This document shows positions 16,721-24,298 of a stretch of DNA of 64,000 bases, one piece after another. Origin of the DNA: Bradyrhizobium tropiciagri (GTDB taxonomy: Bacteria; Pseudomonadota; Alphaproteobacteria; Rhizobiales; Xanthobacteraceae); the NCBI RefSeq assembly GCF_018130545.1, contig NZ_JAFCKF010000005.1:728451-792450 (forward strand). The letters are read 5' to 3'. The position numbers were made by a program, and so were the translations under genes. Within the stretch, counting starts at the first letter, position 1. Every line of letters begins with the position of its first letter. The notes beneath the pieces are model-generated. The model searched no databases and was not told where the DNA came from. It saw only the letters and a program-made list of their open reading frames with translations.

Positions 16721-16742
16721 GCCGCAGATTGACCGCGGCTCA
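16718..16742. repeat. Short inverted repeat between convergent genes
   Basis: TGAGCCGC (16718-16725) and GCGGCTCA (16735-16742) form a perfect 8-bp stem over the two stop codons. There is no T-run, so this is at most a weak bidirectional terminator. Confidence 0.4.
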
Positions 16743-17129
16743 ACCCGCGGACTGTTCCGCGCGCGACCTCAGCCGGCCGAACTGGCTGCGCAGCACCAGC
16801 AGGATGAAGTGACCCGCGCCGACGCCGGCGAGACCGCCCGCGACCTTGACGACCGCGTCGAGCAGCCGGCCGTGGCGATCCGGCGTCAGCAATTGCATCG
16901 CTTCGAGCGTGAACGAGCTGAACACGACGAACAGCACGATCAGCCCGGTCCGCCGCGGGTAGCCGAGCACGAAGGCCATCGCCATCACCGCAAACGCGGC
17001 GAAGCGCTCAATCTGCGGATGGAAAAACGTTGGACGGTCCTGGATGGGGGACAATGTGACGAAAGCGATGAAGACCAGCGCAAGCCAGCCGGCAACCACT
17101 CCAAACGTCCTAATCTTCGAAACAAGCAA
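16740..17129 (-). CDS. VanZ-like membrane protein
   Basis: A 129-residue protein with about four transmembrane helices. The segment FTLEAMQLLTPDRHGRLLDA (near residues 73-92), followed by the glycine-rich AGGLAGVGAGH, matches the VanZ-family pattern E-x2-Q-x-hydrophobic-x-R-x-D and the closing G-rich helix. VanZ-like proteins are found in many genomes outside glycopeptide resistance, and their role is uncertain. The start is a TTG at 17127-17129 with a weak upstream GGGAA, so the N-terminus may be slightly shorter. It converges on the small exported protein gene. Confidence 0.72.
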   Translation of the reverse strand: MLVSKIRTFGVVAGWLALVFIAFVTLSPIQDRPTFFHPQIERFAAFAVMAMAFVLGYPRRTGLIVLFVVFSSFTLEAMQLLTPDRHGRLLDAVVKVAGGLAGVGAGHFILLVLRSQFGRLRSRAEQSAG

Positions 17130-17515
17130 TCAGATATTCCCGGTCCCTGTGCCCCGCGATGTCAGGCTGGATTTAGCGCATCGCTCGCGTCGGCGACAAT
17201 TAAATGCCGGCCGAAGGTTAACTTGCCCGTCGGCCCGGCAATTGTCGGCGTGTTGCCGATGCCCTGATCCACAGCGAACGGGAAACCGCAGTTGGGCCGA
17301 CGTTCTCAGTAGGATTGCCGAGGTCGCATATGCACCGTTATGGGCATATAGATTTTGATGGGACGCAATACGTTCCTGAATGTTCCTGATCCACAGCTTA
17401 GAAGTATTACCGGCGTTCTCCGTGGGTGAACGGAGTTCCCGATCGCTCACATAGGTTATTGCTCCCTGAGTTCCATGTGTGATGATCTCACTCTGATCTC
17501 GGGGGAGTCAGTGCA
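17130..17515. other. Divergent intergenic region with a 13-bp direct repeat
   Basis: These 386 bp separate the VanZ-like gene from the row of small genes. CCTGATCCACAGC occurs at 17263-17275 and again at 17395-17407. The region is locally more AT-rich than its neighbours. An open frame at 17130-17450 on the minus strand has no start signal or family-like composition. The strong GGGGGAG at 17501-17507 belongs to the next gene. Confidence 0.5.
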
Positions 17516-17692
17516 ATGAAGGACATGCAAGCGCACCTGGAAAAGCTTCGTGTCGAGGCGGAAGAGTGCGAGCTGATCAGCAAGCTGGCGACCAATCAGG
17601 CCAAGAAAGAGCTGTTCGCCAAGCTGGCCGCGCATCACCGCACGCTGGCTGCCGAAGTCGAAAAGGCCATCGGCCAGTCCAGGCCGAGTTGA
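17516..17692 (+). CDS. Small conserved helical protein, 58 residues
   Basis: ATG 17516 follows GGGGGAG (17501-17507) and the frame runs to TGA 17690-17692. The product begins MKDMQAHLEKLRVEAEE and is almost entirely helical and charged, with one cysteine at residue 18. The repeated pattern KLATNQAKKELFAKLAAHHR suggests a short coiled coil or helical hairpin. Closely similar short proteins are, to my knowledge, frequent in Bradyrhizobium genomes, but no function is established. It heads a series of three tiny genes (17516, 17816, 18021). The strong ribosome binding site and amino-acid periodicity support real translation. Confidence 0.75.
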   Translation: MKDMQAHLEKLRVEAEECELISKLATNQAKKELFAKLAAHHRTLAAEVEKAIGQSRPS

Positions 17693-17815
17693 TGGTTTCG
17701 ATTTAGGAACCTTACTCCAACCTGACAATTGACCGCTATCGCCGCGCATCACCCTGGCACCCGGCGATTGGATCGCATGTCGCGCTCTGGCCTGCTGAAT
17801 GGCAACGGAGCCGAC

Positions 17816-18010
17816 ATGACGAAGCGACGCAATCGCTTCGAGCAAACCCATTCGCTTGAAGAACGCCTCATCGCACGAGCCGAGAGCCTGCGCGAGCAGG
17901 CCGCAGCGCTAGCCCCAGGTATCGAGAAAAAGGCTATACTCAAGCTGGCCCGGCAAGCCGACGCCGGGGAAAGCATGAGTGAGTGGCTACGCTCGTCCAG
18001 CTCCGCTTAG
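17816..18010 (+). CDS. Small conserved protein ending in an MSEWLRS motif, 64 residues
   Basis: ATG 17816 follows GGAG at 17807-17810. The product begins MTKRRNRFEQTHSLEERL. It has a helical core ERLIARAESLREQAAAL and a KARQA-like stretch (KLARQADAGESM), then ends MSEWLRSSSSA. The pattern EERL...LREQA...PG...R.A..A.....SEWLRS is that of a small protein family frequent in Bradyrhizobium, as I recall it, with no known role. The upstream in-frame extension to 17729 has no ribosome binding site and is not included. Its TAG stop overlaps the GGAGGT of the next tiny gene, so the two are probably on one transcript. Confidence 0.75.
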   Translation: MTKRRNRFEQTHSLEERLIARAESLREQAAALAPGIEKKAILKLARQADAGESMSEWLRSSSSA

Positions 18011-18020
18011 GAGGTCTGTC

Positions 18021-18134
18021 ATGCATGCCCACCATCATCACCGTATCGACAGCGTCGAGATCGCCTTTGTCTGCGCTGCGGCAGTGTCGTTTGTGGCCCT
18101 GGCCGCGAGCGTGGCGTGGCTGTTTATGCGGTGA
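18021..18134 (+). CDS. Tiny histidine-rich single-pass membrane peptide, 37 residues
   Basis: A textbook GGAGGT at 18010-18015 is placed 5 bp before ATG 18021, and the frame closes at TGA 18132-18134. The peptide starts MHAHHHHRIDSVE, with five histidines in the first seven residues. It continues into one hydrophobic helix, IAFVCAAAVSFVALAASVAW, and ends LFMR. It is too short for normal gene callers. The ribosome binding site overlaps the stop of the preceding small gene, suggesting coupled translation. A membrane peptide with a metal-binding-like head is a reasonable reading; function unknown. Confidence 0.7.
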   Translation: MHAHHHHRIDSVEIAFVCAAAVSFVALAASVAWLFMR

Positions 18135-18161
18135 GACCGCCTCGTGGTTTCTACAAGGAAA

Positions 18162-18192
18162 CGGCCCCAGCGCCGGAGAAACGCTGAGGCCG
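18162..18192. repeat. Hairpin with CGGCCCCAGCG arm
   Basis: CGGCCCCAGCG (18162-18172) pairs with CGCTGAGGCCG (18182-18192) with one mismatch and a 9-nt loop. The left arm shares GCGGCCCCAGC-type sequence with the second hairpin at 18272-18312, so the two may be related elements. Confidence 0.55.
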
Positions 18193-18271
18193 CGTCCAAG
18201 TGCTGTCCGTCTTAGGCACCGGGACCGCTGGTCAACCGGGTGTCGCTACGGACGTTCCTCGCTGCAAAAGA

Positions 18272-18312
18272 AGCGGCCCCAGCACCCTTGGAGGGTTAAT
18301 GCCGGGGCCGCT
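18272..18312. repeat. Second hairpin sharing the GGCCCCAGC arm
   Basis: AGCGGCCCC (18272-18280) and GGGGCCGCT (18304-18312) pair perfectly, and an inner ACCC/GGGT pair extends the structure. No T-run follows on either strand. Confidence 0.55.
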
Positions 18313-18496
18313 CTGTATTCCCATTCTCACGCCGAACCGCCGCTTGCCGATAATAGACGGCCCCTCTGGGCTTAAAACTTGAACTTAATGAAACAGCCCG
18401 ACCCAGCCCCTGGATCATCGAACCAAAGTGTGAGCTGGTCAATTAACATGCATGAATCAAAGGTAAATAAATCGTCCGGATGCTTAACGGGCGATC

Positions 18497-18781
18497 CTAA
18501 TTCCCCGCTGCGAGGCGCCTTCTGATGATCGTTAGTCGCGCGCTGACGGCGGCTTCGGTGCGGCCGAGCTTCTGAGCGATCTCGCGCTGCGTGAGATCGG
18601 TCTCGCGGATCATCCGCAGCAGGCGCTGTTCTTCCTCTTCCACCCAAGCCGGCAAAATGCTCTCCAAATTGTTTCGTTCTGGAAATGCCATCATGGATTG
18701 CAGATTTCGGTAGTCGCGTCTGTCCGGGATTTCCCGGTCTGTCGTGATTTGTTCTGTCGCGTGTCCGATCGAGGACAGCAT
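18497..18781 (-). CDS. Small helix-turn-helix protein
   Basis: A product of 94 residues (or 65 from an internal ATG pair at residues 30-31). The C-terminal half carries a clear helix-turn-helix, LTQREIAQKLGRTEAAVSAR, resembling sigma-factor region 4 and small regulatory HTH proteins. It is preceded by an acidic helix, WVEEEEQRLLRMIRETD. The N-terminal 30 residues lack a family-like pattern, and neither start has a good ribosome binding site. It probably binds DNA or RNA polymerase, but its targets are unknown. It is transcribed away from the response regulator at 19006 and could regulate its neighbours. Confidence 0.7.
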   Translation of the reverse strand: MLSSIGHATEQITTDREIPDRRDYRNLQSMMAFPERNNLESILPAWVEEEEQRLLRMIRETDLTQREIAQKLGRTEAAVSARLTIIRRRLAAGN

Positions 18782-19005
18782 TCAGTATTGCGACGAAATT
18801 GAGGTATCCAGATACGCAAAATTGAAACCCGACGCGATCTGGCGCGCATCTCTCAGCGGGAACCGGTCGCGCTTGCGCGGGTTCCCGGGATGGTGCACCT
18901 GACGAAAAAATTAGCTTTGGCCGGCGGCTCCATTCATAAGCCGTTCACGGCGCGAAGCCTCATTTGATGCCCGGACTATCGCAATGCTCACTCTCGGAGG
19001 CCAAA

Positions 19006-19668
19006 GTGCGTCTGCTCGTCGTTGAGGATGACCCGGATCTGAACCGCCAGCTCACCACCGCGCTGACGGACGCCGGCTATGTGGTCGATCGGGCGTTCGA
19101 CGGCGAGGAGGGGCATTTCCTTGGCGACAGCGAGCCCTATGACGCCGTGGTGCTGGATATCGGCCTGCCGAAGATGGACGGTATCTCGGTGCTGGAGGCC
19201 TGGCGGCGCAACAAGCGGGTGATGCCGGTCCTGATCCTCACCGCGCGCGACCGCTGGAGCGACAAGGTGCAGGGCTTCGATGCTGGCGCCGACGATTATG
19301 TCGCAAAGCCGTTCCACCTTGAGGAGGTCTTGGCCCGGATCCGCGCGCTGCTGCGCCGCGCCACCGGGCATGCCCAGGTCGAGCTGGTCTGCGGGCCGGT
19401 GGCACTGAACACCCGCACCAAGCGGGTCACCGTCAATGGCAACCCGATCAAGCTGACCTCGCACGAGTACAATCTGCTCGATTATCTGATGCACCACACC
19501 GGGCGGGTGGTGTCGCGTACCGAGCTGGTCGAGCATCTCTACGACCAGGACTTCGACCGCGACTCCAACACCATCGAGGTGTTCGTCGGCCGCATCCGCA
19601 AGAAACTGGAAGTCGATATCATCCAGACGGTTCGCGGCCTCGGCTACATGCTGTCGCCGCCGACCTAA
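19006..19668 (+). CDS. OmpR/PhoP-family response regulator
   Basis: A 220-residue two-domain regulator. The receiver domain has acidic residues Glu7/Asp8/Asp9 (VVEDDPD), phospho-acceptor Asp51 in VVLDIGLPKMDG, and the conserved KPFHLEE lysine. The C-terminal winged helix has the LTSHEYNLLDYL and DSNTIEVFVGRIRKKL signatures. It resembles PhoP/FeuP regulators of rhizobia. The start is set at GTG 19006, with GGAGG at 18996-19000 giving ideal spacing; an upstream TTG at 18964 would add 14 unlike residues. The partner kinase lies 260 bp downstream across a repeat element. Targets might include envelope, iron or osmotic-stress genes, by analogy to FeuP/PhoP. Confidence 0.93.
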   Translation: MRLLVVEDDPDLNRQLTTALTDAGYVVDRAFDGEEGHFLGDSEPYDAVVLDIGLPKMDGISVLEAWRRNKRVMPVLILTARDRWSDKVQGFDAGADDYVAKPFHLEEVLARIRALLRRATGHAQVELVCGPVALNTRTKRVTVNGNPIKLTSHEYNLLDYLMHHTGRVVSRTELVEHLYDQDFDRDSNTIEVFVGRIRKKLEVDIIQTVRGLGYMLSPPT

Positions 19669-19669
19669 G

Positions 19670-19823
19670 GCATGATCCGGAAAAGTGCGAAGCGGTTTTC
19701 CGGAAAAGATCATGCTCTTAAAGCGTTTTCGAGCGACGCGGATACCTCGTCGCTCGCGCAAAGAAAGCGCGGCTAAACAACAGGATGAGGGCATATCCTG
19801 TATAATCGGATCATGCTCCTAGA
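19670..19823. repeat. Rhizobiales-type palindromic intergenic element
   Basis: GCATGATCCGGAAAA (19670-19684) is followed by AAGCGGTTTTCCGGAAAA and GATCATGC (19707-19714), forming a long inverted repeat, and a further ATCGGATCATGCTCC ends near 19823. A related partial copy lies at 25427-25465. This GATCCGGAAAAG...AGCGGTTTTCCGG pattern is a widespread dispersed element of Bradyrhizobium and relatives. It sits between the response regulator and kinase genes. Confidence 0.75.
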
Positions 19824-19928
19824 GTGCTTGATCGCCATGCGGGCATTGGCATGATCCGCGCCAGGAGAAACTGGATTCGCCATGTCCATATCTGTTGCCG
19901 CTGACACGCTGTTCGAGCTCGTGCCCTG

Positions 19929-21305
19929 ATGGGCGGCAGCTCGCTTGCGACACGCCTGTTCGTCTCGGCGACCGCCTGGGTGGTGGTGATCCTGGCGATA
20001 ACAGGCGTCATCCTGTCGTCGGTCTATCGCGACGCCACCGAGCGCGCCTTCGACCGCCGCCTCAATCTCTATCTGCGCACCCTGATCGCCGAGGTGGCGA
20101 CGCCGGACGAGCCGGCCGACCGCCAGTTCCAGTCGCTCGGCGAGCCGCTGTTCGACCTGCCGCTGTCGGGCTGGTACTGGCAGATCACCCGCACCGATAC
20201 CGAAAAGGGTGAGACCCGGGCCTCGCGCTCGCTGTGGGACAAGAAGCTGCCCAAGCTTGAGGAGCACGGCGCCGAGCTCACCGCCGCCGGCGTCCGCCTC
20301 GGCTATGTCGACGGGCCCGAGGGCCAGAGCCTGCGCGTGGTGGAGCGGCCGGTCGATCTCGGCGCCGACGGCAAGTTCCTGGTCAGCGTCGCCGGCGACG
20401 CCACCGAGATTTTCGATGAGACCCGCAGCTTTGACTACTACCTATTCGGTACCTTTGCCGCGCTCGGCATCGTGCTGCTGCTGACCACCATCTTCCAGGT
20501 CCGCTACGGCCTCGCGCCGCTCAAGCGCATTTCGGATTCGATTGCCGATATCCGCTCCGGCCGCGCCGAGCGGCTGGAGGGCCGGTTCCCGGTCGAGATC
20601 GCGCCGCTGGCACGCGAGACCAATGCGCTGATCGATGCCAACCGGGAGATCGTTGAGCGCTCGCGCACCCATGTCGGCAATCTCGCCCACGCGATCAAGA
20701 CGCCGCTGTCGGTGATCGTCAACGAGGCAGGCGCGCATGCCGCCGATCCCTTCGCCAGCAAGGTGCTGGAGCAGGCCGATCTGATGCGCGACCAGGTCGC
20801 CCACCACCTCGAGCGCGCGCGGATCGCCGCCCGCGCCACCATTGTCAGCACCATCACCGATGTCGCGCCCGCGATCGAGGCGCTGCGCCGGACCATGGAG
20901 AAGATCCATCGCGATCGCGATCTCACCATCGAGGCCAAGGCCGATCCGGCGGCGCGGTTCCGCGGCGAGCGGCAGGACCTCGAGGAGATGGTCGGCAATC
21001 TCGTGGACAATGCCTGCAAATGGGCCGCCTCGCAGGTGTCCATCGAGGTCAGTGTGGTCCCGCCGGAGGCGTCGGGCGCCGGTCCCAGGCTGCGCATCGT
21101 GGTCGACGACGACGGCCGCGGCCTGTCGGAGGCCGAGCGCGCCCAGGTCTCGCGGCGCGGCCAGCGACTCGACGAGTCCAAGCCCGGCTCGGGGCTCGGC
21201 CTGTCGATCGTGACCGATCTCGCCGGCCTCTATGGCGGCAATCTCACCCTGAACGACGCGCCGATCGGCGGCCTGCGGGCCGAGCTGGTGCTGCCGGCGG
21301 TCTAG
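19929..21305 (+). CDS. Sensor histidine kinase partner of the 19006 regulator
   Basis: A 458-residue inner-membrane kinase. A transmembrane helix lies near residues 10-31, a periplasmic sensor of about 135 residues follows, and a second helix lies near 170-190. Then come a HAMP-like linker and the H-box NLAHAIKTPL with His254. N-box NLVDNACKWA, D-box DDDGRGL and G-box GSGLGLSI form the ATPase domain. The arrangement is of the PhoQ/FeuQ type. It is encoded after the PhoP-like regulator, separated by a 260-bp repeat-bearing spacer, so expression of the two may not be strictly equal. The signal sensed cannot be inferred. ATG 19929 has no strong ribosome binding site, but the N-terminus fits. Confidence 0.92.
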   Translation: MGGSSLATRLFVSATAWVVVILAITGVILSSVYRDATERAFDRRLNLYLRTLIAEVATPDEPADRQFQSLGEPLFDLPLSGWYWQITRTDTEKGETRASRSLWDKKLPKLEEHGAELTAAGVRLGYVDGPEGQSLRVVERPVDLGADGKFLVSVAGDATEIFDETRSFDYYLFGTFAALGIVLLLTTIFQVRYGLAPLKRISDSIADIRSGRAERLEGRFPVEIAPLARETNALIDANREIVERSRTHVGNLAHAIKTPLSVIVNEAGAHAADPFASKVLEQADLMRDQVAHHLERARIAARATIVSTITDVAPAIEALRRTMEKIHRDRDLTIEAKADPAARFRGERQDLEEMVGNLVDNACKWAASQVSIEVSVVPPEASGAGPRLRIVVDDDGRGLSEAERAQVSRRGQRLDESKPGSGLGLSIVTDLAGLYGGNLTLNDAPIGGLRAELVLPAV

Positions 21306-21428
21306 TCTGCCTTTGGACGGCCCGATGAGGTCATTATTCCTAAACGCGTTCTTAACGCGCCGACCTCTATCATCGCGGGCGGACGGGCTGCGGCGTTTGC
21401 CGGGCACCAAGCTTTCACGACCGGGCGC

Positions 21429-22823
21429 ATGAGCCAGAAATCGACCGAGCGGCTGAGGGATTATCTCGCGCAGCTTCCGCCGCAATCGCAGGCGCTGCTG
21501 ATGCGTGAGCTGGAGCGCGCGGTCGAACGCGGCGACGACGTCGCCGTCGCCAGTCTGGTCCTGGAACAGCTGCGCAAGATCGCGCGCGGGGCCGAGGAGG
21601 ACGAGCGGATCGAGCCGCGCAGCGACGATCCGGCGCGGCTGCTGTTCCGGCCGCTGGAGCCGTTCCTCGCCGAGACCAATTTCCCGACCCGACCCGGTCA
21701 GCTCCGGCGCGCCTCGCTGCTGCCGATCTGGCAGTGGCTGGCCCGCGAAGGCGCGCCTGAGGCGGCCCGCGCATTCGAGGCGGCGCTGGCGGCAGCCTCG
21801 GAGAGCGGTCCGATGGAAGTCGCCGCGCGAAAATTCCAGCTGGCGGCTGCGGAAGCCATCCTCAAGGTCGCGGGGCCGAGCCAGGACGACCGCCAGCGCG
21901 CGCTGTCGCGCGTCGGCCCGCCGAGCGTTGTCGAGGACCTGCTGCCGATCGGCCTGGTGTTACAGGCGCGTGAAGCGCTGGAAACCCTGGGCAGCCGGCT
22001 GCCGAGCCAGATCCGCGTATTCGCCGATTCCCAGATCGCCTCCGCCACCGACGCGCTGAAGCTGCCGTCGCTGCAGACGCCGCAGCTGTTGCCGTTCGCG
22101 CTGTCGTTGATTGCGCAGCGGCTCGCCGCGCCATGGCAGATCGTCCGGCTCGCGATCAAGATGGCGGCCTCCGACGACGAGCTGCGGGTCGCGGCCACGC
22201 CCTACGGCATCGCCGTCACCATCGCGCTGCATGATCTGTCGTTCGTCGCGGCCTGTCTGCGCACCGACATCAAACGCGGGCATTTCGATTATGTCGGCGA
22301 GCAGCTCAAGACCCTGCATGACGGCGTCCGCGGCCTGCGCACCGAGCTCGACCTGCGCAACGATTCCACCTGGGGCCGCCAGCTGACCTCGGTTCGCGCC
22401 GACACCTCCAACGCGCTGCAATCGGAGATCGACAGCGTGCCGGGCCGGGTCCGCCGCATCCTGCGCCAGCGCGCCGACAAGGACATCGCGGCCGGCGCCA
22501 AGATCGACCAGTCCGAGGTCGAGGATGCCGCCGCCCTGATCGATTTCGTCGCGGTGTGCCGCACCTATGCCAGCGAGCTCGCCATCAACGAGGTGACGCT
22601 GCGGACCTTCTCGGACCTGCAACATTATGTCGAGCAGTCGACCGAGGGGCTGGTCCAATCATTGCGCGGCGGCGATACCCGGGTCCGTACCTTCCGCCAG
22701 CAACAGGTCAAGGCCGCGATCCGCTTCTGCGAGGTGCTGTTCGGCCACGACTACGCCTCGCTGATGAACCGGGCGGCCGAGAATGCCGTGACCGGCGAGC
22801 GGAAGTCGACGCGCGCGGGGTAG
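21429..22823 (+). CDS. Conserved hypothetical protein, 464 residues, all-helical
   Basis: I do not recognise a named family. The product is soluble-looking, rich in alanine, leucine and charged residues, with no signal peptide. Helices dominate (RLRDYLAQLPPQSQALLMRELERAVERGDD at the start). There is little low complexity, and one segment near residues 235-275 is rich in conserved-looking aromatic and basic residues. It follows the two-component kinase by 123 bp on the same strand, so it may be part of that unit. The next gene is on the opposite strand. A role in the membrane-associated stress circuit is only a guess from position. Confidence 0.65.
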   Translation: MSQKSTERLRDYLAQLPPQSQALLMRELERAVERGDDVAVASLVLEQLRKIARGAEEDERIEPRSDDPARLLFRPLEPFLAETNFPTRPGQLRRASLLPIWQWLAREGAPEAARAFEAALAAASESGPMEVAARKFQLAAAEAILKVAGPSQDDRQRALSRVGPPSVVEDLLPIGLVLQAREALETLGSRLPSQIRVFADSQIASATDALKLPSLQTPQLLPFALSLIAQRLAAPWQIVRLAIKMAASDDELRVAATPYGIAVTIALHDLSFVAACLRTDIKRGHFDYVGEQLKTLHDGVRGLRTELDLRNDSTWGRQLTSVRADTSNALQSEIDSVPGRVRRILRQRADKDIAAGAKIDQSEVEDAAALIDFVAVCRTYASELAINEVTLRTFSDLQHYVEQSTEGLVQSLRGGDTRVRTFRQQQVKAAIRFCEVLFGHDYASLMNRAAENAVTGERKSTRAG

Positions 22824-22862
22824 CGGGAGCGCGGGAAATAACGGGCGAGAAAGAACGAGAAA

Positions 22863-22888
22863 TTACGGTGACAGCACCGTCACCGTAA
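22863..22888. repeat. Perfect 10-bp inverted repeat
   Basis: TTACGGTGAC (22863-22872), loop AGCACC, GTCACCGTAA (22879-22888). No T-run follows, so it is not a classic terminator, though it could end transcription of the upstream gene. Confidence 0.6.
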
Positions 22889-23033
22889 CTCCCAAAGAAG
22901 GTTCGCGCGGCCATTGCCACGCTGCGTGACATGGTGCGCGCAACCGGGGATCACGACACGGGCGAGCCGTGCCGCATGGTGCACGCCGGGGCGAGGTCGG
23001 TCAATTGACTGCGGCTGTCACCGCAATTGCGCG

Positions 23034-23840
23034 TTAGTTCGCCGAGGCCGTCTGCACCGCGATCTTGTTCTCCGCGATGATGGCTTCGGCCCGCGCGAGA
23101 TTTTCCAGTAAGCGCTGGCTGGTCAAGACAAGGAAGTAGTAGCCGAACTGCGGGTTCTGGAAATAGATCTCGAGCAGCTTTTCATAGGTGATGGCGAGAA
23201 CGTGGCCATCCTCGATACACTCGATCGTCGCGGTTCGGCGGTTGTCAGGTGTGAGGAAGCCGAGTTCGCCCATCAGGCGGCCCGGCGGAACATCGACGTT
23301 GATTTCGACGACCCGGAATCTGCCGGTAACCGTCAGCAACATTTCGTTGGCTATGTCACCTTTCTTCATCAAGATATCGCCCTTGCGATACTTGCGGTTG
23401 GTCATGAACGGCTTGAGCCACTCCATCGACATGTCGCCCTGTGTTGCAGTGCGCGCCTTCTTCACGAGAGCGAGCATTTGACGGAGACGATAGGCATTGA
23501 TGGGAATCATCAGGAAATAAAGAAGAAAGGTCGTGACGGCTCCGGTGAGTGCACCGAAGATCGCGAAGAATGCGCAACCGATCATGTTGGCGACCCGGAG
23601 CGGCACCATCGTGTGCGTCAGCAGGGTGGCGACAAAGAAGGTCGCGCCGACCAGAGCGAACATGTTTGCCAGGGTAATGTTGTGCAGAAAGATTTCCAGC
23701 AGGCGGCTGAAGATGGCGTCCCAGGTCACGCTGCTGGGATCGAGCCCCATCTGAACCAGAATTTTCGCGAACCTGAGGTTGTCGGTTGCTGCATCTAGGA
23801 TGCGATCCAGTATGCTGGACACGTCTGTGCTAAGCGTCAT
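23034..23840 (-). CDS. Membrane protein with cyclic-nucleotide-binding domain
   Basis: A 268-residue protein. The N-terminal half holds three hydrophobic helices (FLHNITLANMFALVGATFFVA, VANMIGCAFFAIFGALTG, TTFLLYFLMIPI near residues 55-120). The C-terminal half (about 150-250) is a Crp/CAP-type cNMP-binding fold with KYRKGDILMKKGDIANEM and the phosphate-binding-cassette-like region GRLMGELGFLTPDNRRTATIEC. There is no DNA-binding domain after it. The start is set at ATG 23840; the frame extends to a TTG at 23870. This layout resembles Popeye/CNB membrane sensors. Which nucleotide it binds, if any, is unknown. Its 5' end faces the ccm operon across 458 bp. Confidence 0.75.
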   Translation of the reverse strand: MTLSTDVSSILDRILDAATDNLRFAKILVQMGLDPSSVTWDAIFSRLLEIFLHNITLANMFALVGATFFVATLLTHTMVPLRVANMIGCAFFAIFGALTGAVTTFLLYFLMIPINAYRLRQMLALVKKARTATQGDMSMEWLKPFMTNRKYRKGDILMKKGDIANEMLLTVTGRFRVVEINVDVPPGRLMGELGFLTPDNRRTATIECIEDGHVLAITYEKLLEIYFQNPQFGYYFLVLTSQRLLENLARAEAIIAENKIAVQTASAN

Positions 23841-24298
23841 TTGGTTTCGCCAAACTGTTGTGTAAGCCAATACCGGCAGCGGTTATTCCGGATGAAACCA
23901 TTGCGCTCGTCAACTCAAACGAAAGACTCGGAGAGAGCAAGATAGAGCAGAAAAGGAATCCGGCGACCGTCGGCAGCACCGCCAGCGGGAGGACGAACGT
24001 TTGCGGAATTTCGGAATAATGGAATTGTGCCGCTGAGTTGCCCGACGTGTCAAGTCGTCATTCGAGCGCCGGCGGCCGCCCACCGGCTACTTTGCATGGG
24101 GTTGTTTTTCGATATTTTTGCAGCGCGCGCCTTTGCCCGAAAAAGCCGTTGCCGGACCGCCGGAACGGCTACCGGAAACCGCCTGATTTCGACCTTCGGT
24201 CGATCCAGTAATTGTCAATTGCCGGGCTCGCCGCCGGTAGTGTAAAGCGATTCTAAGGCGGCTTGCCGGAAGCCGCCGTTCCATCTGGGAACCGCTTG
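23841..24298. other. Intergenic region upstream of the ccm operon
   Basis: No convincing gene in these 458 bp: an open frame at 24027-24245 lacks a ribosome binding site and family-like composition. The region should hold the promoters for the cNMP-binding gene (leftward) and ccmI (rightward). Near its right end, CGGCTTGCCGGAAGCCG could form a small hairpin before ccmI. Confidence 0.45.

Larger units (their letters stand above)
18135..18496. other. Intergenic region with two hairpins
   Basis: These 362 bp between the tiny membrane peptide and the HTH gene contain the two inverted repeats listed separately, and no convincing gene. The right half (18370-18490) is noticeably AT-richer than the rest of the window. 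The arrangement could hold a small RNA, but no promoter or terminator with a T-run is evident. Confidence 0.45.

Noticed and set aside
17130-17450. 106-codon open frame on the minus strand
   Set aside because: No start signal, composition unlike a protein, and it covers a divergent promoter region.
18200-18382. 60-codon open frame between the small genes and the HTH gene
   Set aside because: It crosses the hairpin at 18272-18312 and has no ribosome binding site.
24027-24245. 72-codon open frame upstream of ccmI
   Set aside because: No ribosome binding site and no conserved-looking pattern; the region is more likely promoter DNA.
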